64,000 nucleotides of DNA, taken from assembly GCA_911728435.2 (NCBI GenBank), contig OU452200.1, positions 33,061,715 through 33,125,714 on the forward strand. The letters run 5' to 3'. Below the pieces are notes generated by a model. It was given only the letters and a program-made list of their open reading frames with translations, was not told the DNA's origin and ran no database searches. How positions within the stretch are numbered: position 1 is the first letter of the stretch; each line of letters begins with the position of its first letter. The position numbers and the translations under genes were made by a program. The stretch is from Apoderus coryli. Taxonomy: Eukaryota; Arthropoda; Insecta; Coleoptera; Attelabidae. Of this stretch, positions 1 through 10,369 are shown one piece after another.

Positions 1-99
1 CATCTGCGCGTATTACGGGTGTAAATAGATTTCGGTTTAATTAAGATATATGTGCGACAAATGAGTACGAGGTATAGGATAGCGATAATTTCAAAGAAA

Positions 100-385
100 T
101 TCTGGCAGCAGAGTATTGTAAGTTTGTATGTTGTTTAAGCGAGTAGATTTCACAAGTATTACACACAAATCTGTTTTCTTTTCTAATGACTTTACTTTAA
201 TGAAAAAAGTGACGATTTGGGAACTATTTTAAAAATGTTTCCTTTCAAAGAAGCCTCAACAAAAGTAAACGTTTCCCTGCGCTGACTTTGTAAACGTATG
301 TTTTGATTGTCAGAAATCCGTGCCCAACTTTACGCTGTTTTCATTGAGGATTAGAGTGAATAAGAGCTAACACGTTTTATAGTTT
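100..385 (+). repeat. Dispersed repeat, copy 1 (second copy at 33010-33245)
   Basis: This stretch shares ordered blocks with 33010-33245 on the same strand: the block starting ctggcagcagagta, then tatgttgttta-gcgag, then gacgatttgg and attttaaaaatgtttcc, then a tail around attagactgaataa. No coding potential is visible in either copy. The family is unknown to me; it could be part of the non-coding end of a larger transposon. Copy 2 lies just upstream of the canonical hammerhead at 33.4 kb. Confidence 0.6.
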
Positions 386-479
386 TTGATCTGGTGATAG
401 AATTTAAGCTTTTCATGAATTATTAAAATACAAGCGGCCAATAGACTAAGTTGGATCTTGAGTGCCAATGTACTCTCTC

Positions 480-2930
480 AAATAGTAGGTATTTAAAGTT
501 TTTGTTCTTGCCACCACTATCACTATCTAATGTTTTTTGTTAACTAGCCCGGTATCCATTCGGTTGCGTCAATGTGTTTCGCGTGGTTGCAGTTGTCAAT
601 CCTATAGTGTGAAAGAAGTAATCAATTTCCTTTAATGCAACTTGACCCAATTTGTTTTGTGCAGATCGATATTAAAGAGTAATTAATATGAAAAAATAAT
701 AATATTTTATTATGTTATGTTATTTGATATAATTTTAGCTTTTCATAAATTATTAAAATATATTTAAAAACTTACTGTAATCTTACAATTGACATGGCAT
801 TACCTGAAACAGAAAAAAAATACTAATTACTATCATAACTAAACTATCAGCATGAAATGATTACCTAATCTAAAAACACTCCGCATCATACATAGTATAG
901 TTTTGATTTTCTTCGTAAAAATTTGTAATATGCAGAGTGCTTCATGAAAAAATAGGACAGACATAAAACCTGTTTGGCAAAAACAATTTTCATAGATCTG
1001 CGTCCACATTTCTTAATACTTTTTGTACATACTTATTTCAAACTTTAAATTAGGTACATTTTAATATTTTTAAATTATTTTATATATCAATGGTAATATA
1101 AATCAATAAATAATTTTTACACTGCTATAATGTTGTTATCGTCATTAAATAAATTTAAGTGTTTCTGACGGGCTTTGGAATAATTGCTCTTTTGTTTACC
1201 GTTATTTAAGAAGTGTATTGACATTGACTAACTGTTTAAAGATTTACTTAAATGGGGTGAAGTCTAAGGCCTCGTACTTCATTTCTTTAATATTCTCCAA
1301 CACCTGCAGTTTACCTAGGTTTGGACGTTTTAATAAAGCCAAAGTCCGACGATTGGTCATATTCCTGGCTTTGGTCGTTTTTAAGCAACTAAAACTAGGA
1401 TTGTGTAAATGCGAAGCGACCAATTAAAGTAAAACAAAAATAATTTTCACACATGAAAAAATACGTATGTTAAAAAATATCGAAAAAATTTATTTATTTT
1501 TGCAACATAACGAGCAAAGCTAGAAATCTGAACACTCGTCTGACTTTGGCTGTATTAAAACGTACAAACTTAGGATTAAGCAAAAAAATTCGACCATTGG
1601 CCGTTTTCGGACTTTGCGCCCAACATATAAATGTACCAAACTATGCCGATGTTGTGACGAGACTTCAACAAGACAACAAAATTAATTAATTAAAGCAGTC
1701 AGCAGGAAAATAAACATCATTCAGTTCTAAAACAGCTAATTTTAATTTTAGTTTAGTAGTGGAACTTGGACTTTCATATATATATTAGGCTTTTTTTTTA
1801 ATCCTGGGTCAAACTTTTTTTGTATTGTTTTGATAAAAGGATTTATTTCAACAAAGTATTACGCAGCATTCTGCTCTCAATCGGCTAAATTAGTTCAGTA
1901 GAGTCTAAAATTCTATTCCGGAACTAAATTCAATAATCGTAAATGTAAAGTGGATTTTGAAATGTACTAAAAATTTGAGCATTATAATGGAGTTTTGTCT
2001 AACCCGTGCACCAATATTTACTTTCAAACAAAATGGATCATATAGGGCGTCATGTGCCCGCTTTAGCAATGATCTTCGTTGGCTAGAATGAAGCTTTAAA
2101 ATTCTTATTGCAATCGCCTCTTCCTTATTGTGTAATTTAATATAGAGAGATATTTGTAGAGTCTTGACTTTTATTTCATTATTTCAAGAAGATAATATAT
2201 CGTTCCAATTTAAATTGACTGTTTCTTCAAACTAAAGATATTTCAGTTAATTTTTTATTGCACAAAGCGCTCAGATATCCAATAAGTCCAATAGCAATAT
2301 CAAATAATAAAATAGTTCTATTTCAAATCCTTTCTAAATTAAGAAAAAAAAACTATATAAATATACATTATTCAAACTTCCATATTTGGTAAATTATGTA
2401 AAATATATCTAAACCAGTATACACAAATTAGACCACCCAAAACCCAATATCTATTTTCATTTAAACTTCATACATTACATTACACACATCTCAAATGTCG
2501 CCTTCTCTCCCATGGTAGATGATTAGTATGCGTTCCATGTCGGGTTTATTAATAGATTAAAGGCAGTTATATCCTTTGATTTTATTGTGATAGACAGAAT
2601 AATCAAGCTTCAGTAACAGAATACCAAACAGCGTTTGTCTAGATCAGTGAGGTGAAATAATAGTTCTTATATTAATAAAGTTATAGACGTCATTACAGTT
2701 TAGTCATGTTTTTTTTAGTGTTGCTAAACAGTCAGATGTGATGAAATTATTAATGAAAAAGTTCTGCTACACCTAAGTCCAGCCTCACACATATAGACTT
2801 TTCGCCGTACGCCGAGAACGGCGGAAGGCGTTTTTCTACTCTACAGTCGTAAAAGGAAGCAATGCAAGAAGGATGACCTAGAAAAAGTGTTGTGTTGGAA
2901 TATCAAAGAAAAAATCAACGCAATCGATTG
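480..2930. other. AT-rich stretch without recognisable gene
   Basis: Only short chance reading frames are present. Near 2780-2835 there is a short GC-richer segment around gccgtacgccgagaacggcgg that may be the end of a DNA transposon, but no partner end was found. At 425-450 a 20-base string is shared in inverted orientation with 15928-15950, next to the Penelope-like fragment there. Confidence 0.4.
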
Positions 2931-2939
2931 AACTGAATA

Positions 2940-3470
2940 TGAAAATGTTGTGAATACAATTTTATTTTCTGATGAAAGTATGATTACTTACCAATAATGG
3001 AATCTTTAATAGAAGGGAATACCAATTATTGATTTATTGGAAATCCTCGATTGTTTAAAACGTCTAGCCACCAACATCGGTTTGGTTTCAACATGCGTGG
3101 ATTTGAATTGTGCGACCAAGGTTAATTGATAAATTGCCACTAGTAGAAATTAATAATTTTTGGTTTCAATAAGATGAGGCTCTCTCATAATGCGAAACTT
3201 GTTCAAGCATATTTATCAGATAGATTTCGTGACAGATGGATAGGTACGCAATCAGCTGTTTCATGGTCTGTCCGACCGCCAGATCTGACTCCTCTGGATT
3301 TTTCTCTTTGGGGATATATCAAAAATCATGTTTGCAAGCGGAAGAAGAACTACATCATCTGGTTTTAGAAGCGTTTGCAACCATTACATCAGATATACTT
3401 AACAATGTTTTGGGTTCCAGTCAAGCGATGTTACTTATGCTTAGGAAATTATGTTCATTTGTTTGAACAC
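2940..3470 (+). pseudogene. Tc1/mariner transposase relic (DD41D-like)
   Basis: Translation in shifting frames gives the order of a mariner-type DDE/D transposase: FSDES near 2965 (first catalytic Asp), a degraded FQQDGAP-like stretch near 3160, then RWIG..SAVSW, PDLTPLDFSLWGYIK near 3275-3330 (third Asp region), and an ITSDILNNV tail to 3466 after a frame change. The N-terminal DNA-binding half is missing or unrecognisable. Several stops and frame changes make it dead. The wording of the third motif matches the better preserved elements at 23 kb and 25 kb. Confidence 0.7.
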
Positions 3471-3641
3471 ATTTTGGAAATAAATCTTTAAAGAATATCA
3501 TTAACATTCTTTATTCGTTTGTAATTTTAACCCAGTTTATTTGTTACTTTGTTCTAAACGTGTTTTTTTTTTATTATAACTAGGAAGTCAAGTAATTTTG
3601 TTGATATTTTTGTGGTTTTTGAAGTTATTAAAAAAAGCCTT

Positions 3642-3681
3642 TCTGAGATGAATGTTTTACGCAGAATAAGTGACAAACCAT
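3642..3681 (+). repeat. Left part of a MITE split by the gypsy insertion
   Basis: The 40 bases ending caaaccat match the segment of the full-length copy at about 19425-19462. Homology resumes at 4782 on the other side of the gypsy remnant, so this is the left piece of one interrupted copy. The 5' end of this copy is not recognisable. Confidence 0.7.
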
Positions 3682-3721
3682 TGTAATTGTAATTACTTGC
3701 TTACAAAATATATTTTATATA

Positions 3722-4295
3722 CATGGATATCCAAATGAAATAATATCGCATAAGAATCCATTTAATTCGGATGAATTTAAAAATTTTGTGAATGATATAA
3801 ATGCAGTTCATACAACTTCAAGTCTAAATTACCCTCGTAGGAATGGTTTAGCAGAAAAAGCTGTTAATATTTGTAAATCCTTTCTTAAAGAAGCAAATTT
3901 TGAGAACCAAATTGTCGATTTTTTTCTTTTTAAATATCGTAATATACGTCTTTCCCGGATGTTGGTTTCTCTCCTGCGCAAATGTTGTTTAATCTAAGAT
4001 TAAAAGATGATTTACCTACTGTAGATACATTACTTCAACCAAATAGTTTTTCTAAAAAAAGTTTCTGTACTAAAATCAAAAATAAACAATTAAAACAAAA
4101 GAAATACTATAGGTATATGATAGAAATGTAAAGAACTTGGCAGAAGGAAATATAGGTGATTTGGTAATGTTTACATTCGGAAATCATTGAGAAAAGGGCA
4201 TGATTACTAAAAAGTGTTCTGAACCTAGATCGTTTATTGTAAAAGATGAATTTGGAAACTTATATAGACGAAATAGACAACATTTAAAAATATAA
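3722..4295 (+). pseudogene. Retrotransposon integrase, C-terminal part, broken
   Basis: The reading begins with HGYPNEIIS, then FNSDEFKNF, HTTSSLNYPRRNGLAEKAV, LLKEANFE-like and FLFKYRN, the usual order at the end of the integrase catalytic core of Ty3/gypsy elements. The NG-AE block carries the last catalytic Glu region. After about 3990 the frame changes. Near 4190-4295 the C-terminal piece (CSEPRSFIVKDEFGNLYRRN) is readable, matching the DNA-binding tail of gypsy integrases. Several stops show that it is non-functional. This is an insect retroelement relic. Confidence 0.75.
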
Positions 4296-4533
4296 AAGAA
4301 TAATCCAAATAATGTTAGAAGTAAATATTATTTAACAAGTACGTGTAAATAAATATGTATATGTTATGTAAATATTATATAAAAAGTACATGTAAATTAG
4401 TTTGTATATTTTTAGTGAGGTTATTAATAGGTTAAGTAGTATTTAACAATAATATAATTTATTTTATTTTCATTTTTGTTATTGTATTAAAAATAAATTT
4501 TCAGAGTAAAAAAAAAATACTTATAAAGTGGGA

Positions 4534-4781
4534 TGTAACATAATATATTTAATAAATATATTTTAGTTTGCTTCTTTACTTTTGACTGAACCTGTATTTA
4601 CTAGATTTAAGTTTATCAATATGCATATATGTTTTATAATACTGTTTGTTCTAGAATATTCAAATAGTATCGAGAATTTTGGTAAAATAAATAAATAGCT
4701 TGTAAATTAAGAGAGATGTGTTCAATAAAGATTTGTACCTACATAGAGAAGCTCCTTTGGTTTCATTCTTATCAGGCTACA
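4534..4781 (+). repeat. 3' LTR of the gypsy remnant
   Basis: A purine-rich run (aaaaaaaatac...aaagtggga) immediately precedes TGTAACA at 4534, as expected for a polypurine tract next to the LTR. The LTR is about 248 bp, contains a poly(A) signal AATAAA near 4722, and ends ..GGCTACA. TG..CA ends are as expected for this class. Confidence 0.7.
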
Positions 4782-5099
4782 CTATGGCGATTATTCATGA
4801 ATAATTTTAAATAACAGCTAAAAACACTGAAAACCATTATATGTAATATACCACCTATTTTCGAATTGAAAAATTTGTAAACGCTATATTATTCTTCTCA
4901 AACCGTATAACTGAGAAAATGCTTTTCATTTTTTTATATGTGTAAAAATAATGTCAAAAATAAATAAAAACTAAAATTGGTTTTTCAAAAATTCTCTAAA
5001 ACGGCTGAAGTTCGTTTACTTTCTCTAATTCAACCGACATCGTAACTCCTACTGTTTCCAATATTCCAATGCTATCCCATTCTTATCTTGGACACAGTG
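4782..5099 (+). repeat. Right part of the interrupted MITE
   Basis: This segment matches about 19459-19823 with some deletions: ctatggcgatt, aacactgaaaac, atataccacct, cgtttact, and the end ccattcttatcttggacacagtg. A TA follows the end, as for Tc1/mariner-type insertions. Confidence 0.75.
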
Positions 5100-5104
5100 T
5101 ATAT

Positions 5105-6080
5105 GGATTGAATTACCCCATACGCCTTGGATATAACAGCACATCGCCAGAAGTGTCTTCATACAGCATCCGATTTACCGATGCTAGATGTTGCCGGAAG
5201 AACTCTCTATCATTCATTATTAAGTACATGATGAAGGAAATTGTTGGGTTTTTTTTATCAAAAAACTCGTCCTTTTGCGTCTAAGCTTAAAAGATATGTT
5301 GCTGTCACAGCTATGAGACCGAACATAATATATGTGCGTTAAAATCTTTTTCCACATATCTGGCAAAATTGTAAAAGCATTAGAGCCAGCAATTTCAGAT
5401 GAGTCTGTTTAGTAAATTTTGGTGAAAACTATTTTTGCTCGCAAAGATTATTTGCTGCTTCTAATAAATGAAACAGGTTTTCGTCCGCCCATTTTTTCTT
5501 ACTACGTCTAAGAAAATAAACCTTTAACAATAAATAAATCTAATAGGCGCATTTTTTTTTACGTTTGCTAACTGCAGATTAAATTTTGTACCACGTCTAT
5601 TCAGAAGTTTAAAGCTATATAACAGAATTACATATTATATAATAGGAGACTACACTGTAACTGATAGCGACTAAGAAACTATAAAAGCGCCTTACAATAT
5701 CGAATTAGGCATTGGTATAATTGCTTTTAATTAGAAAGTTTCGGAGATCAGATTCAAAACCCGATATTTAAACAGACAATTTTAGCAGTAACAGAAACAT
5801 ATCGAAAGGGTATAACACCAGATATTTACGAACCATTGGCGCACAAAATTAAAAAAGTTCATTCAATTATGACAATTGTAGATACTAATTATGAGTAATT
5901 ACCACTAGCAACTCCAGTTTTTCTTATCGGCACGGCATCAGATTGAATTTCAACACCAGTCGATAAAATGACAGTTTTGATGTACTTTAATAGGGGTAGG
6001 TGACATTTATGTTGTACTGAATAATCACAATAAAAGTACGCTAAAACAGAAGGGTTCGTAATCGCAATCAGAGTTTAAAT
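5105..6080. other. Unassigned AT-rich stretch with short open frames
   Basis: Two open frames stand out slightly: a 71-codon frame at 5069-5284 and a stretch near 5745-5898 reading ..ITPDIYEPLAHKIKKVHS.. with no stop for about 50 codons. I do not recognise either. They may be relics of a larger element together with the small frames at 6086 and 6397. Confidence 0.25.
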
Positions 6081-6085
6081 TAGAA

Positions 6086-6241
6086 ATGGTTCGATCCCTA
6101 GATGATTCTAAGAGTAGCTTGGACTTTTTAATATTTGTTTCCTTAACTTTTCTCCTTTTTCTGGTTGCCTTTATTATCTTTCACATATTTCATATCCTGT
6201 GCTTAATTAGCAAACTTGTTAAGGATTCCGCTAGCAGTTAG
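6086..6241 (+). CDS. Possible 51-aa small membrane protein, unassigned
   Basis: An ATG at 6086 opens 51 codons ending in TAG. The product has a polar start (MVRSLDDSKSSLD), then about 28 strongly hydrophobic residues rich in Phe, Leu and Ile (roughly 14-41), then a short basic-polar tail (SKLVKDSASS). That is the profile of a single-pass membrane peptide. It is too short and too AT-biased to exclude chance. No family is recognised. Similar small membrane frames occur in large DNA transposons and insect viruses, but nothing else here proves such an origin. Confidence 0.22.
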   Translation: MVRSLDDSKSSLDFLIFVSLTFLLFLVAFIIFHIFHILCLISKLVKDSASS

Positions 6242-6396
6242 ATTTTTTTCTCGAGTCGACGTAATAATAATTTTAGTCGTAACTTTTCTACTTTATAGTT
6301 TTTACATAAATAGGTAGGATTTCAATTTTGAATAAAAGCAAACTAAGTATAAAATAAAGGAAAATACAATGCGTTCCGTTTAATCTACCTAAAACT

Positions 6397-6591
6397 CTAA
6401 TTATTGAAATTATTGTTGTACTTGAATGGAGCTGTGCAAACGACGTACATGCCTTCTGAATTTTTCACAATAACTTGATAATCGTGAATGACTTCAAATG
6501 CCGGAATAAAATTTTGCTTTGTTTCCACTATTGTTTCAAACTTACATAATCTATTAATGATTTGCGTAGTATAAACGTGTGGTTTTGTCAT
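6397..6591 (-). CDS. Possible 64-aa protein, unassigned
   Basis: The frame starts MTKPHVYTTQ and reads with balanced composition (charged, aromatic and small residues mixed) rather than the low-complexity look of chance frames in AT-rich DNA. There is no signal peptide, membrane segment or known motif. It faces the 51-codon membrane frame at 6086. It may be part of the same unknown relic. Confidence 0.22.
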   Translation of the reverse strand: MTKPHVYTTQIINRLCKFETIVETKQNFIPAFEVIHDYQVIVKNSEGMYVVCTAPFKYNNNFNN

Positions 6592-6599
6592 TTATTTAT

Positions 6600-7165
6600 T
6601 AATTACAAAACGGTTAATTGTAGACAAATATCGTCATCATATCTGATAAAACAAAAATCTTTTTATTCTGTTATAATTTTAATTTTGTACGTCAATGGCA
6701 CAACTTCTGAATCCTGCCTAATATATTTCTAAATGCCATCCGCAACTCCTGCATAGGTTCCCACCCACATCATGTTCTTGTAATTACCGAAATTTACGTT
6801 TATTTCAAAATTGAATATAATTATTTTGTGTTGTGGTTTTGCTTTGTTTCGAGTTTTAAGCCTCTAGGGTGACTTATTTTCATATAATATATTACATTTA
6901 TATACACAAAATGTTCCGTAGAAACAATACTACGTCTGTATCTGAGATGAAGCTCGAATTTCAAAATAGGTAGGTACTTGACATATAAACAAAATAATAA
7001 TTTTTTTCCAAACTCTTTAAAACTTCATTTTCTTAATTTTTGACTCGCTCTGTGTGTTAATCAACTAAAGATATCTAAAGTGCTGAAACTTTGCACAAAA
7101 GACGTTTATTTTAAGAGCATTTTCTTTTTTAATCGTTGATTTATATCTGGAATTGTCCGAATTAC
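6600..7165. other. No recognisable feature
   Basis: AT-rich sequence with only short chance frames and no repeat relation to the rest of the window that I could see. Confidence 0.4.
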
Positions 7166-7172
7166 AGCTTTT

Positions 7173-7905
7173 TTGCGGAAACTTTACAATTTTTCACCCA
7201 ATGACGCCTTTGAAAAAACATTTGCTGTCGTGATAGCAATAAATTTGTTGAATCCCTCCATATTTGTCTGTCAAAGGTTGCATAAAATGCCCCAAACAAA
7301 CAAAATTATAGGAAGATTAGTTACTTTAGTGCACGATGGGCGTAGGAAACGCCACTCGTGCAGTGGGAATCCATGAAACAACTGTTCGTAGAGCAACCCG
7401 CATTACAGGAAGTACTACTAAACAAAGTTTGTTCTGGTCGCTCTTGAAGAAGTTATCCAAGGGATGAGCGCTTCTTGAAATTGCGGAATCGATCAAATAC
7501 TGCCGTAGGTAAGTAGACGGTTAAAAGGTTAAATGCTAAATGCAATGAACACCTGAAAATTTTCTAAATCATTGACCGTACATCGTGAAATTTTGTTGAA
7601 AATCACGATGAATGGTTTAAACAACTTGTTAATGAGTGGAGGTTTTGTCCTAATATGGTGGAGAAGGACTGGTGAGATAGGTGGAATCAGAATTTAATAA
7701 CTGAGTGCGAAAGTTTTAAAGGTGGGTTTGTTATGGTGTGGGGAGGGATTTCACATTACAGTGGCCAGCGAGAAGTCCCAATATGACCCAATAGAACATT
7801 TGTGGGCTAATCGAGCGAGAGGCTTCTGGAAAAAATCGCAGAAATGGCAGATGCATTGGAGCAAGAATGGGATCGTCTACCCATGGAAATGATTTATTTA
7901 TTTTA
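7173..7905 (+). pseudogene. Tc1-like transposase relic
   Basis: The N-terminal part reads IIGRLVTLVHDGRRKR followed, after a frame change, by a helix-turn-helix-like AVGIHETTVRRATR. Near 7720-7760 GFVMVWGGISHY matches the Tc1 block between the first and second catalytic Asp. Near 7765-7905 WPARSPNMT, then NI(C/W) and LLEKIAEMADALEQEWDRLP matches the C-terminal end. The piece carrying the second Asp is deleted, so WPARSPN directly follows the GGIS block. Multiple stops and frame changes are present. It differs from the Tc1 family at 31.6 and 53.6 kb. Confidence 0.7.
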
Positions 7906-7939
7906 AATGTTTTACTTTCCCGACCCATAGGAATATTAT

Positions 7940-8345
7940 TGTGACGAATATAAAATGTCCCCAACGCTTAGACAGAAATAAATACATCCAGGTGTGATAT
8001 ATAGTAATCAGATGCATCGTTCTCGAAAGCTCGCGACTCAAACTAACGGAAGGCGACTCTGTACAGATTTAGTAGGCTATACCTCGTCCGGGGCAGCCCT
8101 GTGTTAATTTGGTAGGGTGTGCCTCGCTTACCGTATGGATCTGGAATGGACATACGTGCGTCAGAATGTTCTACTACTCACTGGAAGTGTTCGAGAAAGA
8201 AGCCAACCATATATATAGCCAACGTATATCAGGGACAGACAATCAGTCATGAAGTAAAGAGTGAATAGTTGAGAACAGTGTTGTGACATAAATAATAGTG
8301 AACTAAATAGTATAAACAAATAGTGAAAATAAATATAGTCATATG
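7940..8345 (+). repeat. Truncated LTR, same family as 9505-9901
   Basis: It starts TGTGACGAATAT and follows the 9505 copy in order: tcccc-acg, aataaatacatcc, a GC-richer centre, catatatatagcc (TATA-like), gacagacaatcagt, gaacagtgttgtga, then the AATAAATATA region. Homology stops near 8345, so the U5 end is missing. The centre is diverged or of a different subfamily. Confidence 0.6.
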
Positions 8346-8349
8346 TCTC

Positions 8350-8405
8350 TGTATGTATTCTTCCACGATGGCGTCTAAATGCTTCAACCAACTGAGCTAA
8401 ATCTT
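8350..8405 (-). repeat. tRNA-like fragment (possible SINE head)
   Basis: On the minus strand the segment reads gatttagctcagttggttgaag, which fits the tRNA A-box consensus, followed by an anticodon-arm-like part. The T arm and B box are absent where the truncated LTR begins. It is a fragment, not a tRNA gene. Confidence 0.35.
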
Positions 8406-9500
8406 GATATATGAGTTTAGGGGAGTCCTAGGATGAACCCATTAGTTTTTGGTTGTTGCTTGAACGCGGTTAAACTCAAATTTCCCGTTCCCACAAAATT
8501 ACGCACAGGACAGGAAAATTAGCGAAACGTTAGCCAGTGTAAATTTGGTGCTGATTTTTGTTTATCAATTTAGTAATTTAAAATTATATTATGATCAACA
8601 AATTGCAATGATTTTTATTTGACAAACTGCTTAACAAAAAAATCCAGTCGTTATTAATCCTTTGTATTTTAAGGGAAAACGAACATGTGATCAATTTGCT
8701 TTTCCCATTGTTTTTTTGGTATCTTATATCTTGCGGTAACTTCAACAAAGGCGCCTCTTGAAAGTTTAAACAATAATAAAAATTAATACTTAATGCAGCA
8801 TTATTTTGTGAAATATAGACCGTGACGTCCGGAAATGCAGCCGCAATTGAATATAATGTAAAATATTAAATAACATTTTAGGACTGTGATGCACCTATAA
8901 TTAAAAAGGCATCAGACAAAAAAGATTTTGCCAACCTGAACACACTCGCAAATAGTCGCGTGTGTAGTTATTTTGATGTTCTGGTTCAAGTGATTCCCTT
9001 CAATCCGTGAGCGGATTTCTGTGCGCCTGGTTATTTAGGTCTTTCAGACGTAATTATAGCTTCATACCATTAATGGATATTTATATATTTTTGCAACAAA
9101 GAGCAAATTACGTGTTGTGGAAATTCTGTATAATTTGTATGCTTAATTATTGTCAAAATCATTGTTTCGCATAATAATATATGAGACACAGCTGTGGGTA
9201 CTTTAATATTTAATAGCAGTTTGATAAAATCAGCTACGCAATATCGTACCAATGACTTTTGTTATTCACTGCTCTCATGGGATAGAAAATCTCAGAAAAT
9301 ATAATTAATAAGATAAGAAAACTATTTGGTCATCTCCACCACTATACGCATATTAACAGAGAACTGCAGAACCGCAAAAAATTATAAATAAATGATGCAA
9401 TTAATATTTGCAATTTAAATAATAATAAGCGTATATTTCGAACAGATTCACAAAGAATCCAATTACAAGAAATCTCTATAATTCAATAATTACATAAAAT
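8406..9500. other. No recognisable feature
   Basis: AT-rich sequence with short chance frames on both strands. No transposon coding motif or inverted repeat was seen. Confidence 0.4.
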
Positions 9501-9504
9501 GTAT

Positions 9505-9901
9505 TGTGACGAATATTTAAATATCCCCTACGTTTAGAGATAAATAAATACATCCGGCAACACCGCCAGGCGTCACGTCATACTCACGCTGGTATTGTTG
9601 TCGAACACCACAGAATAGAACAGAAGAGAATAGAAAGCTCCAGAACGTTCTTGTGTGCTGTGGAAGGCGACATGGTATATAAAGACAGAGACAGACACAT
9701 AGACAGTTAGAAATGAAGTTAATAGTCAATAAATAGCTAAGAACAGTGTTGTGAAATATAGATAGTAGAAATAAATATAATGAATATAAATACAGTTCTT
9801 TTAAGTTATTAATTTAAGTGTTTAGTTATTAAGTGTTACTAAATTAGTTTAAATTCAAATCTCGTTATTATTTCACACAAAGAACACAGAAAAACGTTAC
9901 A
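9505..9901 (+). repeat. Solo LTR with 4-bp target duplication
   Basis: A 397-bp unit begins TGTGACGAAT and ends AACGTTACA. It is flanked by gtat at 9501-9504 and gtat at 9902-9905. Inside, a TATA element (ggtatataaag near 9674) lies upstream of a purine-rich start region, and AATAAA occurs near 9770. No primer-binding site or coding sequence follows, so this is a solo LTR left by recombination. Confidence 0.75.
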
Positions 9902-9906
9902 GTATA

Positions 9907-10360
9907 ATCAGTAATTACAAAAAACAAACAATACCAGAGAAAATGCAAACATTAAAATGATAATAACAATATTAATAATACAAAAAGACAATATATCTAC
10001 AAACGCCAAATCGAAGTCACATAAAATAGGACTCCTAGATTTTTTGTTTGTAACTAACAATACTGCACTTGTCGATATTAAGTTGCAGTCTATTGGCATT
10101 ACACCATTTATTCAAACCATCTCTCTGGAAAGCGACACAGTCAAGTGCACAATCTACGATGGTGTAGATCTTAAGATCATCAGCATAGGCCATGCAGCAA
10201 CAGTTTAGTGAACACAGTAAATCGTTCAAAGATATTATAAAATTTAGAGATCCAAGGTTGGATCCCTGCGGCACACCAGAGGTCGCGTGCGTGACCTGAA
10301 ACCTTTATAAGACACAAATTGCGATCTTTCAAGCAAGTATTGCCCCGTCTTTTTGAAACA
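9907..10360 (-). pseudogene. Non-LTR retrotransposon reverse transcriptase fragment
   Basis: The minus strand reads from about 10360: LKDRN..., then MPQGSNLGSLNFII (RT motif B; VPQGS in active copies), then CMAYADDLKIYT (motif C with the catalytic YADD), then LNKWCNANRLQLNIDKC (motif D/E region), and stops in a frame change near 10035. The fragment covers roughly the palm end of the RT, about 110 residues. The 5' part of RT, the endonuclease and the 3' end are missing. Confidence 0.75.
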
Positions 10361-10369
10361 CCTTGTATA

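Larger units (their letters stand above)
3682..4781 (+). mobile_element. Ty3/gypsy LTR retrotransposon remnant
   Basis: The remnant runs from a truncated TGTAA start to a 3' LTR ending in TACA. It is flanked by ccat (3678-3681) on the left and ctat (4782-4785) on the right, consistent with a diverged 4-bp target duplication. It retains only the end of integrase plus the 3' LTR; gag, protease, reverse transcriptase and almost all of the 5' LTR are deleted. The insertion interrupts an older MITE whose other copy at 19279-19823 shows the uninterrupted sequence. Confidence 0.75.
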
